Assembly: GCA_007844125.1 (NCBI GenBank)
Contig: CM017572.1
Coordinates: 29,500,008 to 29,564,007, forward strand
Length of the DNA: 64,000 nt
DNA from: Sinonovacula constricta
Taxonomy: Eukaryota; Mollusca; Bivalvia; Cardiida; Solecurtidae
Direction of reading: 5' to 3'
The notes below the pieces were generated by a model that worked only from the letters and a program-made list of their open reading frames with translations, did no database searches and was not told the origin of the DNA. This document shows positions 1 to 12,469 of this stretch, one piece after another. The position numbers and the translations under genes were made by a program. Positions within the stretch are counted from its first letter, which is position 1. Each line of letters begins with the position of its first letter.

Positions 1-568
1 CTGGAAAAAAGTTTTAAAACAATGACAGAAAGTAATAATGGAATGCTAGAGGAATTAAGGAGAAAAATAGATAATAACAGCGATAAATTGAGAGAAAATA
101 GAGAACGAATTGAGCAGGTGAATACTGTCATATCAAATGCAAGTATTCATTTAGAACGTGTGGATAATTTAAATGAAAAATTTGGTGAACTGGAAAAAAG
201 TTTTAAAACAATGACAGAAAGTAATAATGGAATGCTAGAGGAAATAAGGAGAAAAATAGATAATAACAGCGATCAATTGAGAGAAAATAGAGAACGAATT
301 GAGCAGGTGAATACTGACATATCAAATACACGGATTGATTTAGAAGAAAAGTTACGTCGACAAGGTAATACTGTTGAGAAGACAATTCAAGAAAGCAGTA
401 CAGAAGTTCGGCTTGAAATTGATGACAAAATAAAGAAAAAAGAAGGAAAAATGAGCAGTACATCAGAAACAAGAAAAAAAGCTGAAGAAGCCAGAACAGT
501 GCTACAAAATAAAGTTAACAATATTGATGAAAATGTTGCTTTTTTGAAAGCCAATGCCTTCAATAAAA
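1..568 (+). CDS. Copy A coiled-coil exon (partial, runs off the left edge)
   Basis: The reading frame is open from base 1 and encodes a long charged heptad-type coiled coil (FGELEKSFKTMTES, RRKIDNNSD and similar blocks). It is homologous to the copy C exon at 39131-39786, which shows that a transmembrane helix should lie just upstream of this window. I end the exon at 568 because AAAA|GTATGT is a good donor, it is shared with copy C, and it leaves one base that pairs in phase with the acceptor at 1747 to give Ser. Reading on would add only a short tail ending at the stop at 607-609. A 63-residue block is present twice (about 1-189 and 190-378 nt), while copy C has it once. Function is unknown; it is probably an oligomerising segment between two membrane helices. 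Confidence 0.75.
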
Positions 569-609
569 GTATGTATATGTTACAAATAACACCTTATTTG
601 AAATTTTGA

Positions 610-1746
610 CATATTTCACCATGACATATTTTGTCACCATGACATATTTTGCTGCTGTATTAAGATTTGAATTATCCTTATCATTTTCCCCATTTATAGC
701 CACCAAAATTGGAGGACATGATTTGGTATGTACTTCCACTGGTTGAGACTCAAACCATGATTCGAATATGCTGAGGGATTGTAACTAAACTATTGCAATC
801 TATATCTGGCGTGTAAGTGTATCATATTAAAATATGTCAGATTCATTCGTTAACGATACACTATGCTGTATAAAGGTTATAGTTGTTTTATGTAATTTTT
901 GTTATTCTGGTCAAAGCATCTAATTTAAAGCCATGATAGTCTAGCAGCCATATTATTGTAGTTCATCTATGTCGGGTTTAAAAATCAGAATTGCTTAATC
1001 GATAAATTCAGAAGCAAACTATAAAAGCAATGATAAAAAGTGCCTTTTTGTGATCCAAACCATGTAGCTTTAATACGGCAATCCAATGGTCTACTACTGC
1101 GTCACAGATTCTTAATATATTGTATAAACTATATAACTATAACATGTAGAATTATGATGGTATCAACACAGCTGTATTAAAGTCATGCCAAAGGAGGAGT
1201 CAATCCCAGTATTTAAAGTTAGTCTTCTGTAAATTGGATATCTGTGTTTATTATGGAAATTTTGTGTTGAAATTTGGCACAAACCCACTAGGCACATGGA
1301 ACACATTTTACATGTAATACTGCAGTACTGTTAATTCAAATCGCCGATAACAATATAAGCCAAAAGGTTCTGTAGTCTTATGTGTTAACTTATGTGTTAA
1401 GTATTGCTTGGCACGGACTATGCATAAGGTGGATTTAAACCTTAACTGCATAGCTCTCGGAATTTGATGTTGTCGAAATGTTATTGAGTGCAATATCACG
1501 TTGTATGCACCTGTACCTCTCGGTCAATTAGCAGTTAACTGATTCCTTTATGTTGTATGCTTGGGGAAATATTTGTCCAACAAATATCATGTTTATTTAT
1601 TAATGAACGTGGTATCATGCCTTGATTTGTTCATTAGCTTACAGTATATGTAATACTTTTACGTTAATAGTTAAAAAATCAGGTAAGAAAAATAGCTTCT
1701 GATAAAATGAGAGACACACTTTTGGAATTCTACACTTCTGTTGCAG
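610..1746 (+). other. Intron 1 of copy A
   Basis: AT-rich sequence with no coding signal. It is homologous, in reverse orientation, to about 37957-39090 in copy C, for example the doubled CATGACATATTTTG motif near 620-650 and CATATTTTGCTGCTG. The tandem copy B retains only the part from about 1622 onward, so the duplication breakpoint lies inside this intron. Confidence 0.6.
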
Positions 1747-1877
1747 GTGTTATGCTGAATCTCGTGGTGTTTCTCACTATAGCAGTGTTTGCCCTGATCA
1801 TCGGCATGTGGATCATCTGGAATCGTGTGTCATTTGACCATCATGGCAACACACCAAGACATGGATCCGGAACAAAT
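1747..1877 (+). CDS. Copy A transmembrane exon
   Basis: The 131 bp exon follows a clear acceptor (TTCTGTTGCAG). It encodes a strongly hydrophobic helix (LVVFLTIAVFALIIGMWIIW) followed by a polar linker rich in His, Gly and Arg. It ends in phase 0 at ACAAAT|GTAGGC. Length and phase match copies B (12940-13070) and C (37826-37956) exactly. An in-frame ATG 40 bases upstream of the acceptor (1707) could act as an alternative start in A and B, but copy C lacks it, so I treat this as an internal exon. The helix probably forms the second membrane crossing of the protein. Confidence 0.8.
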
Positions 1878-2711
1878 GTAGGCACACGCCACCTTTGTAT
1901 AATCTCTGTTATTTTTAATATTGCATTAAAATATATTTCACTGTTGAACATAATCCAGACATTGCACTCAGGTTTAATTATTTAATAAATCACATATCAA
2001 TAATGGCCTTGAATTAAAAGTACGACACAGACAATGTCTTGAAGTGCTGCTTATAGTCGACGCTTTGAACATCCGTCAGTCTATCCGGTCGTCCGGTCAT
2101 GTAATTTAGTAGGGAGCATAACACATAAATGTTACAAATATTGCCTTCAAACGTGGAGGCTAGAAAGGTTGTGACAAATAGAAATACATTGTGCACAAAC
2201 CACAACGTTAAACTTTATTTAAGATTTGAGTTTTCTCCCTTAGTTCATCTTTTCGTCTCCAGAAGATTACATGAAAACTATTCTATAGATTAGCTTCAAG
2301 CTAGCTGTAGATATATATTGTAAAAAGGTGCACAAATCAGTCCAAATAAACGCACCAACTTTTGTTACGTTGGGAATTTTGTTAAACTTGAACATGTACA
2401 TGAAAGAGGAGATGTATCAATCAAAACTCAGGTTAATATAAACAAATATGATATATCCAATAATATTTCTTCAACTTTTGCAATGTTGATAGGTATCAAG
2501 ACTTTTCATTTTGAGCAATATCAATGGAGTGCCGACAATAAGTTAATTGTTTAAAAGAGAGAGATAAGTATTACAATGAGACATATTTCTATTGTTTAGA
2601 AATTGTGTAAGTTAATAACGCATTTAAAAAAAATGAATGTCAATTTTAAAGCTGTGTCCACCCTTTAACAACATTGTACTATTTTTCTCAAGTGGTTGTA
2701 ATACTTTTTAG
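1878..2711 (+). other. Intron 2 of copy A
   Basis: AT-rich intron conserved with copies B and C. Near 2665 it holds the empty site (CCTTTAACAACATT) into which a SINE has inserted in copy B. Confidence 0.6.
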
Positions 2712-2953
2712 CCGAGGATGTCTGTCATTGAGCAAGTGCCGAAGAATCCTCCTCTCACCAGCACCATTTGTGTCATCAGCTATGGACAGACGAATGAGCC
2801 GTTCAACCACATACTCGTCCATAAACTTATGAGACAGTTGAGTCAGCCACTTCAAGATACCCCAGTCAGGAGACATTTGATCAACTCACATGCTGATATT
2901 GCCAACATTCCTCACTGTAAACTGATCTTTATGTGTGTGGAGTTCTCAACCAG
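2712..2953 (+). CDS. Copy A, first exon of the C-terminal alpha/beta domain
   Basis: The 242 bp exon lies between acceptor ACTTTTTAG and donor ACCAG|GTAATT. It starts in phase 0 and ends in phase 2. It encodes a predicted strand (TICVISYG), an amphipathic helix (FNHILVHKLMRQL), a conserved loop (TPVRRHLINSHADI) and a second strand (CKLIFMCVEF). The Met at 2718 is not the start codon: copy C has a non-Met codon there and the frame is open to the acceptor. I do not recognise the family. The strand-helix pattern is TIR- or SEFIR-like in outline only. Confidence 0.8.
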
Positions 2954-4788
2954 GTAATTTCATTTAAGTAAAGCTATTGTAATCACTAGTTGACAGCTTT
3001 TGTTAAAGACCGTCGATCGGAATAGAAGGCTTTTTAATTTGTTGTACTAGTGAAATTTCATTGCGTTGATTGTTGCGTTCCCTAAACTTCATAGATTTTC
3101 AATTTAATGTTTCAGCATGTAATTAGAAGATATAGCTGTTTGAATTAATCTTTGTTTGAATCGATTTATTGCTGGGGTAACTTTAATTGTATATTCCAGT
3201 CAAGGTTATGTTAAAGTATTGTGCTAACATATTGCGCCTGTGCTAGAATCCAGATACGCTCTAGATAAGATAGACATTCTAATTTAAGACAATAATAAGA
3301 GCAGATGACAAAGTCCTATGTACAATGCAACATGTCAAACCCCGAAAAGCTACAGGTCAAATGTATTCACATGCAAGCCAAATGTAAAGGTAGAAACCAA
3401 TCTGTGAGTCATTTGACAAAAAGAGCAAACACAACAGTTACCGTATTGGAACGGTCAGTCGGCAAAAAAGGACCGGCTAGAGTGCTTAAACCGGTTTTAT
3501 AGAGCTGTAACCTTGCACTTCCTAAGGAATATCTTAAATAGAAACAAGGAAAAGGCAACTGATGTATTTAAATAAATATGTCAAAGCGCTGGCGTTTCCT
3601 TTTATATGTAATGACAAAAGTAGTGACGTCATTGAAAAATAATGTCCACATAGAATTTGAGAGAGAGAGAGAGAGAGAGAGAGGAAGGAGAGAAGTAGTA
3701 GTATTTCTATTAGAATAACTACACAAAATTAGTGATTGTAAGTGAAATTAGTTTTTGGCTCAAAAAATGTACAGAGAATTGTTAGTGGTTGTAACATGAT
3801 GTTCATGTTAATATGGAATTGAGGAACCAACGTACAATGTCCATCAAAGGTAATTAAGGCAACGATCCTTTTAGGCCGAATTAAATGACAAGACTACACG
3901 AGGAATTATTAATGCATGATTTTATTACTGACTGATATATCATGAAGCTAATTTAACGTAGTTCTTTTGTGTAATTTCCCATGTCAGTGTTTGTTCACTT
4001 GTACATGTAACTGGTATGTGTGCATTTGTCTAGTTCTTGTTCATATTTTTATATATGTGATAATTCTCGTGTGACCCATTTATTGACATTCAAGTGTATA
4101 TTGCTCTGACTTTAATTGAAGAAGACTCGCACTTCCATAGCTTTGTATGAACTGGTGGTATTTCAGCATGTTTTTACTCAAAACACATAGCCTTTACACA
4201 CAACAAATGAAAATCCAACATTAACCGCCTTGGAATAGCATCAGGGAACAAAAAGGACCGATTTCCCTGCAGTCAATGGTAACTTGTGATATGTAAGCTT
4301 TTCTGTAGTACTTGAGTGCTTGTATTCAGCCCTTCCTTATCATATTTACAGTCCAAAACTTACAACAGCTTAGAGGAAAGTCAATGAATTTTTGTATGAC
4401 AACACTTATTAAAATCTAAAACAACAACAACACTGGACCAGTCATTCACTTGCCAGAATGTAAGTGACAAATAAGTGAACAAACAACAGCCATGCACGTC
4501 AGACGTAAAGAAGTGAACGAGGTTAAACGTTGATGCACTTTTGTATTTTAGCCGCTCTGTGATGCGTGGTAGTTTTCTCGTAAAAGTTTGTAATCGTATC
4601 TTTCGTCACCATCTTAGAACACCTGACAACAGCGCAGATTTTCTATGCGGTAAAAGGACAATGCCCCAAGGCAATAAGGACATATTAAAAATGAACAAGC
4701 GCTAGAAAAGTAGACCGTCCGAGTCTGACTGAAAGAGAAAAAACTAAGAATGAAGATATCAATAGTTTTATTTTCTTTTTCTTTTTAG
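2954..4788 (+). other. Intron 3 of copy A
   Basis: Long intron that contains a dispersed repeat (about 3295-3870) with a (GA)n run at 3658-3683. The rest is AT-rich and alignable by eye to the same intron in B and C. In copy B the matching position of about 4136 carries a 730 bp TIR element that is absent here. Confidence 0.55.
3295..3870 (+). repeat. Dispersed repeat X, full-length-like copy
   Basis: It begins near GATGACAAAGTCCTATG, passes through GCAAGCCAAATGTAAA, GGAACGGTCAGTCGGCAAAA and GTGCTTAAACCGGTTTT, then a (GA)n run, and ends near GTCCATCAAAGG. Related copies lie at about 14810-15225 (+), 26500-27115 (-), 31540-32050 (+) and 35930-36425 (-), with fragments elsewhere. It has no coding capacity that I can see. 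It is probably a non-autonomous mobile element. Confidence 0.6.
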
Positions 4789-4868
4789 ACATGTGATCAT
4801 TGAGGAGCCAGGTATTGGACAAGGGGACATCCGTAGGACGACATATGATGCTGTCAGGAAACTGGGAG
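4789..4868 (+). CDS. Copy A, middle exon of the alpha/beta domain
   Basis: The 80 bp exon lies between acceptor CTTTTTAG and donor GGGAG|GTATGG. It encodes a conserved Gly-rich loop (EEPGIGQGDIRR) and a short helix (TTYDAVRKLG). I prefer this donor to the later CCA|GTATGT because only the former leaves one base, as the next exon needs (G + CT = Ala). By eye the 80 bases are identical to the copy C exon on the minus strand at 34987-35066, although the flanking introns differ, which suggests strong constraint. Confidence 0.75.
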
Positions 4869-4928
4869 GTATGGACGGATTGGTATTGATTCCAGTATGT
4901 GACAAATGGTTCAATTTTATATTGTCAG

Positions 4929-4930
<2 letters not shown>

Positions 4931-5001
<71 letters not shown>
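4931..5001 (+). repeat. (AAT)n microsatellite
   Basis: About 23 trinucleotide units in the intron between the last two exons, followed by degenerate TAG units to about 5060. The same intron in copy B carries TAC and AGT arrays instead. Confidence 0.9.
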
Positions 5002-5004
<3 letters not shown>

Positions 5005-5211
5005 GTATTAATACTAGTAGTAGTAGTTGCAGTAGTAGTTATAGTAGTAGTAGTAGTATAATTAATTGAAGTCAAATTGCCAACCAATATAAAAATAAAA
5101 TTTTACAGTCTGTCACATAACCTTTCCATTTATGATTTTAGAACAGCAATGTAAGACAAATATGTCAGACAGATGTGATTTATTACTTATATGTGTATTT
5201 TTGTTCTTCAG

Positions 5212-5417
5212 CTACACTCGTGATTCTCTACACTAGGGATCACGATTCCCGGCAACTTCGAGACGGTCTTCGATACCAAAGCAATATTTACTGTGTTGCT
5301 AGCCAGTCGGAACTGAAAGTCCTCGATGACAAGAATTGTTTCTATAGCGTGTTTGATTCATTTACACCATTCCAAGTGGAACAACTAAAAGATGTAATTA
5401 GGAATGCCTTACAATAA
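5212..5417 (+). CDS. Copy A last exon of the alpha/beta domain, with stop codon
   Basis: 206 bp from acceptor TTGTTCTTCAG to the TAA at 5415-5417. It encodes a hydrophobic strand (ATLVILYTRD), a polar helix (SRQLRDGLRYQ), a strand (NIYCVAS), the acidic loop VLDDKN, a further strand (CFYSVF) and a terminal helix (QVEQLKDVIRNALQ). Length equals that of copies B and C. The order of strands and helices suggests the end of a Rossmann- or TIR-like fold, but no catalytic motif that I know is evident. Confidence 0.8.
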
Positions 5418-5540
5418 TCTTGTCAGAAGGCATCTGGAGAAGCCGTTAGAGTTGACGACTTGCAAAAGTAGCCACAATGGTATTGGTTCGATGTACTGCT
5501 TAAGATAACAAAAATAATCTGGGAACCACTAAAGTGAACC

Positions 5541-5546
5541 AATAAA
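5541..5546 (+). terminator. Polyadenylation signal of copy A
   Basis: AATAAA lies 124 bases after the stop codon, within GAACCAATAAAG, a sequence also kept in copy B (17797-17802) but altered in copy C. Confidence 0.55.
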
Positions 5547-7647
5547 GAAATTAATTGTTAAATTGTAGATATTTCGTTCCACAGTCAGACAAAACTTTGT
5601 TACACTTACTTGTTCTGTTTTGAGAAAACAAGATGTGGTATTGCAGCGCTTTATTGTCTTCTACTAGGAAGCGCTGTGCGCTTTATCAAATGTGTTATAC
5701 ATTTTGCAATGGGCTGGTGTTGTCGTTATAGTGTCATTAGCAACTACTCGGCATTATCTAGACATGTCTATTTCAGAGAAATGGTCGAAGTGTTGTGTGT
5801 GGTAATAAGGCGTTACAAATGTGTACCACTTTAACTTCCTACCACGTACAAAAAAAAACTTACCGATTTTGGCAACTTCGGCCCCAAGTATTCTCACATG
5901 TTAGCAATAGTGAACGAGGGTTTGAAGACTTTTATTCGTTCATTATTTCTTAAATTGTATAAAAGTTAAATTGCGTATTAAATTGATTCCATTTACATTT
6001 AGACAATAACTCAATACAAATGGTGCACCATATGCTGTGTACTTGTGAGGGTCAATTGCTCAAACGGATTTCTGGCTCATTTTAAGTTAAAGTACTCATC
6101 GGATGTCCGTCGTTGTTGTGCGTCAGACAACTTGTTTTGTTTTTAAATACATATTACACACCCTTTGATGCTTTGCATCAATGCCTTCCTTGTTTGAATT
6201 GTAAAGTGATCAGAGATTAGGGGAGGCCAGAAATAACCTTTATAGATTCGAGATAATTTTCTGCCGAATCTCAATTGTTTTGTTAGGAAGTCTAGCGGAT
6301 ACATATTTGTATTTTATATTCATAATTTTCCAAAGTTGGTCAAGAAAACTTAAAAGTGTTGATCTTAACTTTGGTATTTTGCTGTGTTTGACATATAACT
6401 TAATTTATCAGTTATTCATTGTGATTTTATTTCCAAGGCAGTAAATGTCATTATTTGTAGTTTCACTGTGGTCCCAATAGTAAGGTCTTTATGTATGTTT
6501 TATTAATGTATGCACCACTGTGTAATAGTAATATTAAAAGTTATGCTGTATATATTTTAGGAAGTATGCTTTTGGTAGAAAGTTTACACTTTACCCTCTT
6601 AGCTTTATATTTGCTTTTAGATGTTCGTATGTGCATCTTATGCACTGCACTTATGTTATGATTTGTTTCACCGCAGAGTGCAAATATGTAAAATTAACTA
6701 TATAAACTTGGTGTTTTATTTATTAGTGAGAGATTTTCTTTATGAAATGATTAAGAAATACAGCGATACAGTGACATATACATTCAATTGGCAAGTTGAT
6801 TCAGATTGTGCCGGAATGAATACAAGTGGTACTTACGGTTATAGTCCCCTGGGGTGTGGTGATGGTGCTTCTGATGATAATAATAGAGGTGACAGAAAAA
6901 AATGTGTGACAAAAACACAAAAAACAATAATAACTTTTTAGTTTTTCTAGTAGTAGTCGAGGTAGTAGTTGGGGTTGTATAAAAAGTTGGCGCTGCAGTA
7001 ATAGTAGTAGTAGAAGTAGAAGTAGTATTAGTAGCTTGGTTTATCACTTTTTATTTGATGTTTGCGTTAAACTGTCGGCTTAGAGAACACAAAATTACAA
7101 ATTATGAAAATTACTGTGTATGTTTTTATTGTCAACCAAACAATTTATGAAGATCCTACTGCGTTAGTAAAATATGATAAAACACACAGTGTGCCTAACT
7201 GAATGAACTTTGTTCTGTCTTAAATGATTTAAAGGCAAATCACGGAACCTACACCGACAGAGAATTTCATTTTTATGTGAAACAGCTTCGCGTCCTTGTA
7301 GAAAATCGTTTACGAGTAAAATTAATCAGTGGCATGAGTTTAAACATGCATGTGGTTTTTACTTTAATTCATTAATACTATACCATTGTTACTATACCAT
7401 TATTAATATACCAATATTACTATACCATGATTATTATATCAATATTACTATGTAAAGACCTTTTTATATGCTTGATCTACAAATTTCTCTTCAATCAAGT
7501 GTCTACATCTATAAAACAAAACAAACGATTTGAATAAATACAATCGTTTATAATTATACAATGTCGTACCATCTCCAAATGACATAGTTATTTACTCAGG
7601 AGACAAGGATTCCTTGGCCACTTCATCCGCATTGTTTGCAAAATGAT

Positions 7648-7748
7648 AGGTATATAGGTAGGTAGGTAGGTATGTAGATCGATCGATCGATGTATGGGTG
7701 GATGGATGGATGAATGGATAGGCAGGCATGTTGGTGGGTAGGTAGATA
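7648..7748 (+). repeat. Compound tetranucleotide microsatellite
   Basis: Successive short runs of GGTA, GATC, GGAT and GGTA. It is not present at the corresponding place in copy B. Confidence 0.8.
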
Positions 7749-8986
7749 ATGTATTTTGAATCTTCAAGAATGCTACATACCAACAATAGCTATAAATGAG
7801 TTATGACAGCCGACTTAGACATAATTGTATTACAGTTTAAGCTCATGAAAAGACATTGCAAAAATCAGAAGGCATACTTAGAAATACGTCGTGAATTTGA
7901 AATGCTCATAAGGTAAATATTCCAAGTTGAAGTTGTCTGCATCCGTTACTGTTTATGGGTATAAAATACTGAGCACACTAAACGCGATAAATCGTTTTAT
8001 TGATAAACAAGAGTCTTTAATAAAACCAAGACACAGCCATTTAAAATGTTTTGCTTTGACATGAATCGCAGAATCCTACATTGCCGCTTGAAAATATATG
8101 TATTAAATAGAGGGAACTAGTAAATTATTTTTTAAATCGTGTAATCGTGATACAAGAAAGATGGTCAGCGAGAAAAATGGATCGAAACGACGTTTGCCCT
8201 TTTGAACTTCGAATATCAAACCTCCACCACTATTAGCACAAAGCTTTTTGAACAAAATACTAGAAACAAATTAGCAACTTTTATTACTAAAAGATCAGAT
8301 TAATCTAGTATGCAGTTAACGTTTTAAATTACTACGCAACATGGGTTTTTCAAGAATTCTTAAAATAGCATTTTGAGAGAACCGTAGTCAGTGACCTAGA
8401 TTTCATTTTTGGAAGGAATATGGCCCGAAGCGCAGCTGAGGGCCATATAACCTCCGAGGTCTGACCAACCAGTCCGTAAACTTGCATATTGCCCGCAAGG
8501 CCATGTTTTATTTGTTATATTATACCGAATCTTAATCCTTTTATCCCTTGTTGCTTTCATTTTAGTATGATTTGCTTTTAAATAATAATTGTATTTGTTC
8601 AATGTGTGAAATATCTCATACCCTAGTCGTTTTTTTTATTTTCAAGCGATGCAGCAAAAAATCATGCTCTTCTTTTAATATTCCCTTTTTGTTGATAAAA
8701 TTAAATAGTAAATGCTACCAGACAAAAGACCCGGACTTTTAGAATTTCGTTCGTGTAGGTTTCAAAGAAGAATCGTGGCTTTTTTCCCTGCTAAATATGT
8801 TCGGAAGAGCTTCAGTTTTGTTGCGGTTTTGGTGTTTTTGAATCCTTAGATTCGCTGAATTTAACTAAATCTGTCTCCGATAAAGAGGCGAATCGCTTAG
8901 ACATTTTGACAGTTTGACAATATCGTCTGTTTGTGTTGTCGTAAAATTCGCACGTCGTGAAAGTCGCGTTTAAACAGTCAAACAAA

Positions 8987-9070
8987 CTGGATGACGTCAT
9001 AAACAGTCAATATAAGAATTATGGACCGGGTAGCCGGTCAATATGCGATTTATGGACTGGATGACGTCAT
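8987..9070. promoter_or_regulatory. Two direct CTGGATGACGTCAT boxes
   Basis: The same 14-mer occurs at 8987-9000 and 9057-9070, exactly 70 bases apart. Each contains the TGACGTCA palindrome, the known full CRE/ATF binding site. No gene start is visible next to them, so a regulatory role is speculative. Confidence 0.25.
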
Positions 9071-12000
9071 ATTAAATATAGAAGGGCGTATGCAAATGAG
9101 GTATAATATTAACCGATATGATAGCTATGAGGACAAGGACAAAGTATACCACTTTCTAACCGTTGAAACATTGACGATTAGGACGATAAGAGGCAGTAAT
9201 TGTCAAAACAGGCCGAATCTCTCAAAATGTGCACTGTGAAACAGTTACGTTTTCCATGGGGATGTGTTAACCTTATTCGCTCGACTAGGTTAACATATTG
9301 TTTGACTGCAGTTATCTCCCTTCATGATATGTTTAATGATGTAAACATTAAACTCTCGGTTATTCAAACTCTGGTTGTCCGAAGCCGACGCATAATTCAG
9401 AGTAATTGGTCGGTCCCGATTTTTCCCCTATATAATCTAATGTAGAAAACCTCCGAAAACGAAAGTTTCGACATTATTCGAAGTCAAGTTTGGTCATAAA
9501 CGTTCAGTTTTAATGCTTTCTTCACCCTTCTTATCCAAAGCCGATCGGCCTTTGTGTATTGTCACCTCCTGTCAAACTGCGAAATTAGATTACTCCTGTA
9601 ACATCGGAGTGTGACATCATAAATTGGTTGGTTGAAATTGTTAAATGAATATGACGTGTTGATTAGTTTGACAATCAGTTGTAATGTATCATCAATTAGG
9701 CAGAGTGACAATCCATTTAAAGATTGACTTGTATTCTCACTGCGTCAAGGTGGTACTGCATACTGGCAGGATAGGTAGGTATAAATGTTGACCGATATCT
9801 CCATCAACTCAATTGAGAAATGGCAAATATAACGGGTGAAATCTGCTGAACAATCCAGCAAGGAGAAGATACCAAGCTACAATTTAATACTATGTGATTT
9901 ACTAATATGTGCTTGTAACCACAATGTATTGTATGTTGCAGTTTGTTGGTGATGATAATATGTTCACATCTATTCGACAATGATACATACATGCATAAAT
10001 TTTAATCTGTTTATATTTTGAAAAGAGTAACGTATGCAATATTTCGCTTATTCTATTATTTATTTCTTTTTCAACAATTTACTTTTCATATATTTTTCAC
10101 TGTGAAAAATACTATTGTGTATCAATTGCTTCTTGCTCATTACCGCAGAGAATTACGAAAGTCAAAATGTCGGACTCTTAATCGGATTTGTTTAAGTGGA
10201 GCAATTAGGATTATTCCAACCCATGCATTGTTCAAAGTAAATCGGCAGTTCCGACGATTTCAAATAACCAAAGTTCGACTGTATTAAATTTTAATATGCT
10301 TTATTGATATATTTGACGTATTAGCTTATGTTCGAATTATTTTTAAAAGTACATTGAACTTTGTATGAAAGAGGAACCTGAGGTAGAAATAAAAAATCAG
10401 ACAAAACAGATGAAGACAAGCATGTAGAAACATGAGCTAATTTCCAGCAGACAGGGTCAGGGTTATAGGTTACCTTATAATAGCGAAGAGTCAATTCATT
10501 TCTGAACAATTACATTCCTTGTCATATTGTTTCAGTCTTCGCTTTATTAATAATGTAGCGAGGTTAATTTCGAAAGTAAATTCGGTAAGACCCGTCTAAT
10601 TTCTATTTATGTAAATTTAAAGGAACACATAGCAGTTCAGCAACTTATCAATTAGCTCAAATTATCCAATTTCGTTCAGAAAGATAACATGTATGATATT
10701 TTAGTAAAATTCAGAATATGACTCGGACTTCTGCAAAACTAACGGTTCATCTGGATCAACTGATCCTGTTATTATTTTTCAAATGAACAAAATGTTTGTT
10801 GGATAGGTTACGGACACATTGAACAACAATCCTGTATACAGGATAACTAGCTCGGCAACAACGCATACACGTATATCGCAGTGACAAGGAGATGCTGTGC
10901 AAGCAGCCTGGTAAGCCTAGACTTATTTGTAAAAAGCCTCTCTCACTTCGTTTTTATTATAGGTTTGAATTTTGTTTTCAGTGGGTCTACTAGAATTCGT
11001 TTTACAACTTCAAAATGCACAAATACAGGCGCAGTATAAAAGATTATAGGATAATGACCGCATATACTAAAAGTAAACTAGCCTTTAACAAAAACACAAG
11101 TACGAAACTAAAATGTGAATGTAACAAAACCAATGATATGACAGTTACTCCATTCAAGAGGAAAACCAGCTTTGGAACGGTCAACCAGAGAAGTTACCAA
11201 CTAAGAAGCTTAAACCAGTTTAAATATTTCTAACTGTCATGTATTACAGTGTTGATATATATTAATACGTGTGTACATTTTGGTACTAAGTGTACACATT
11301 GCTAACTACAGGGAAAACTGTTATGTCCATGCGCTTTAAGCAAGACGATGAATATCCTGGGAATTAAATACTCCTTTACACTGCCCATTTACTACATACA
11401 TATTTGCAAGTAACGAAACTTACTGTATAACGTTAAATGCGATCAGCACTAAAAGGAAATATGAACACGATATAAATGCATCGACTTATCGATGTTCAAA
11501 GGGAGTAATAAACCAACAACAATCGGTTTGAAGTAAAACAATCCAAGGAATGGTGTAAATATTGAGCTAACCAATGACACCATAGTGAAGAATGAAGAAA
11601 CAAGCCAGTCATATGAAACATGTTTTCTAATACAAATGAAATAATCAAACCAGTGAACAAAAATTAAGGTTGGTAATGTAAAGCGTTTATAAGATACGCT
11701 ATAAGGTCCTAAAGCAATAATATAACAAACCGAGAATTAATCTGAACAAATGGCATGTATTATAAGGCAGAAAATATCCTGACATTATATCTATTGTGCA
11801 ATCTGTTAAAAAATCTGTTTAATTTCCTGGTTAGCCAAAAAGCGAGAGTAAACAGCTGACAATGTTATATTTGTAATATATATTATGATATAAAGACTAC
11901 ATTGCACTTTTAAGAACTGGGTAATCATTTATTACATCATGGTCATTATCCCATCATAAATATATGATCGTTTTATTTATGAAGTGGCGGTTAGAGCTCT

Positions 12001-12126
12001 GTAGAACTGGTTTAAGCGCCCCAGTCTTTTGATTACAGACTGTAACATTTTATTTTTATATACGCTGGCAATTTGTCTTCATTTAATTATACTACTTCTT
12101 CTACTATAAATTCTACTGCAACTACT

Positions 12127-12130
12127 ACTG

Positions 12131-12172
<42 letters not shown>

Positions 12173-12205
12173 GCAATAGTACTACTTTTACTTCTATTAT
12201 TATTT

Positions 12206-12272
<67 letters not shown>

Positions 12273-12273
12273 T

Positions 12274-12330
<57 letters not shown>
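12127..12330 (+). repeat. (TAC)n then (GTA)n microsatellite pair
   Basis: A TAC run at about 12127-12171 is followed by a long GTA run from about 12208 to 12330. The two motifs are reverse complements, so each strand can fold back on itself. It is the inverted counterpart of 17085-17290. Confidence 0.9.
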
Positions 12331-12389
12331 TACTAGCAATAAAAATTGAACCATGTCACATAATGGAATCAATACCAATCCGTCCATAC

Positions 12390-12469
12390 CTCCCAGTTTC
12401 ATGACAGCATCATATGTCGTCCTACGGATGTCCCCTTGTCCAATACCTGGCTCCTCAATGATCACATGT
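12390..12469 (-). pseudogene. Orphan inverted copy of the middle alpha/beta exon
   Basis: The 80 bp exon has intact acceptor and donor but points opposite to copies A and B and has no partner exons in its orientation. It arose with the 773 bp inversion and is identical by eye to the copy B exon (same Met in place of Arg before KLG). It is probably not used unless antisense transcripts exist. Confidence 0.75.

Larger units (their letters stand above)
5547..12034 (+). other. 3' flank of copy A (duplicated non-coding unit)
   Basis: About 6.5 kb with no convincing gene. Short frames here (for example 6621-6941, 9200-9445 and 11015-11233) have counterparts in copy B because the DNA is duplicated, not because they look coding. 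Contents include TAG/GAA-type microsatellites near 6945-7030, a GGTA/GATC/GATG array at about 7650-7745, and about 1 kb (7145-8190) with no equivalent in copy B. Homology to copy B runs to 12033. Confidence 0.5.

Noticed and set aside
4869..4894. Longer form of the middle alpha/beta exon, ending at GATTCCA|GTATGT
   Set aside because: It would end in phase 0, but the next exon needs phase 1, and the donor is lost in copy B. The earlier GGGAG|GTATGG fits all copies.
8419..8447. Small hairpin TATGGCCC...GGGCCATA
   Set aside because: A single 8 bp stem with no conserved partner in copy B and no associated gene.
9200..9445. 81-codon frame also found in copy B (19892-20110)
   Set aside because: It is conserved no better than flanking DNA in the duplicated unit, with no splice or start context.
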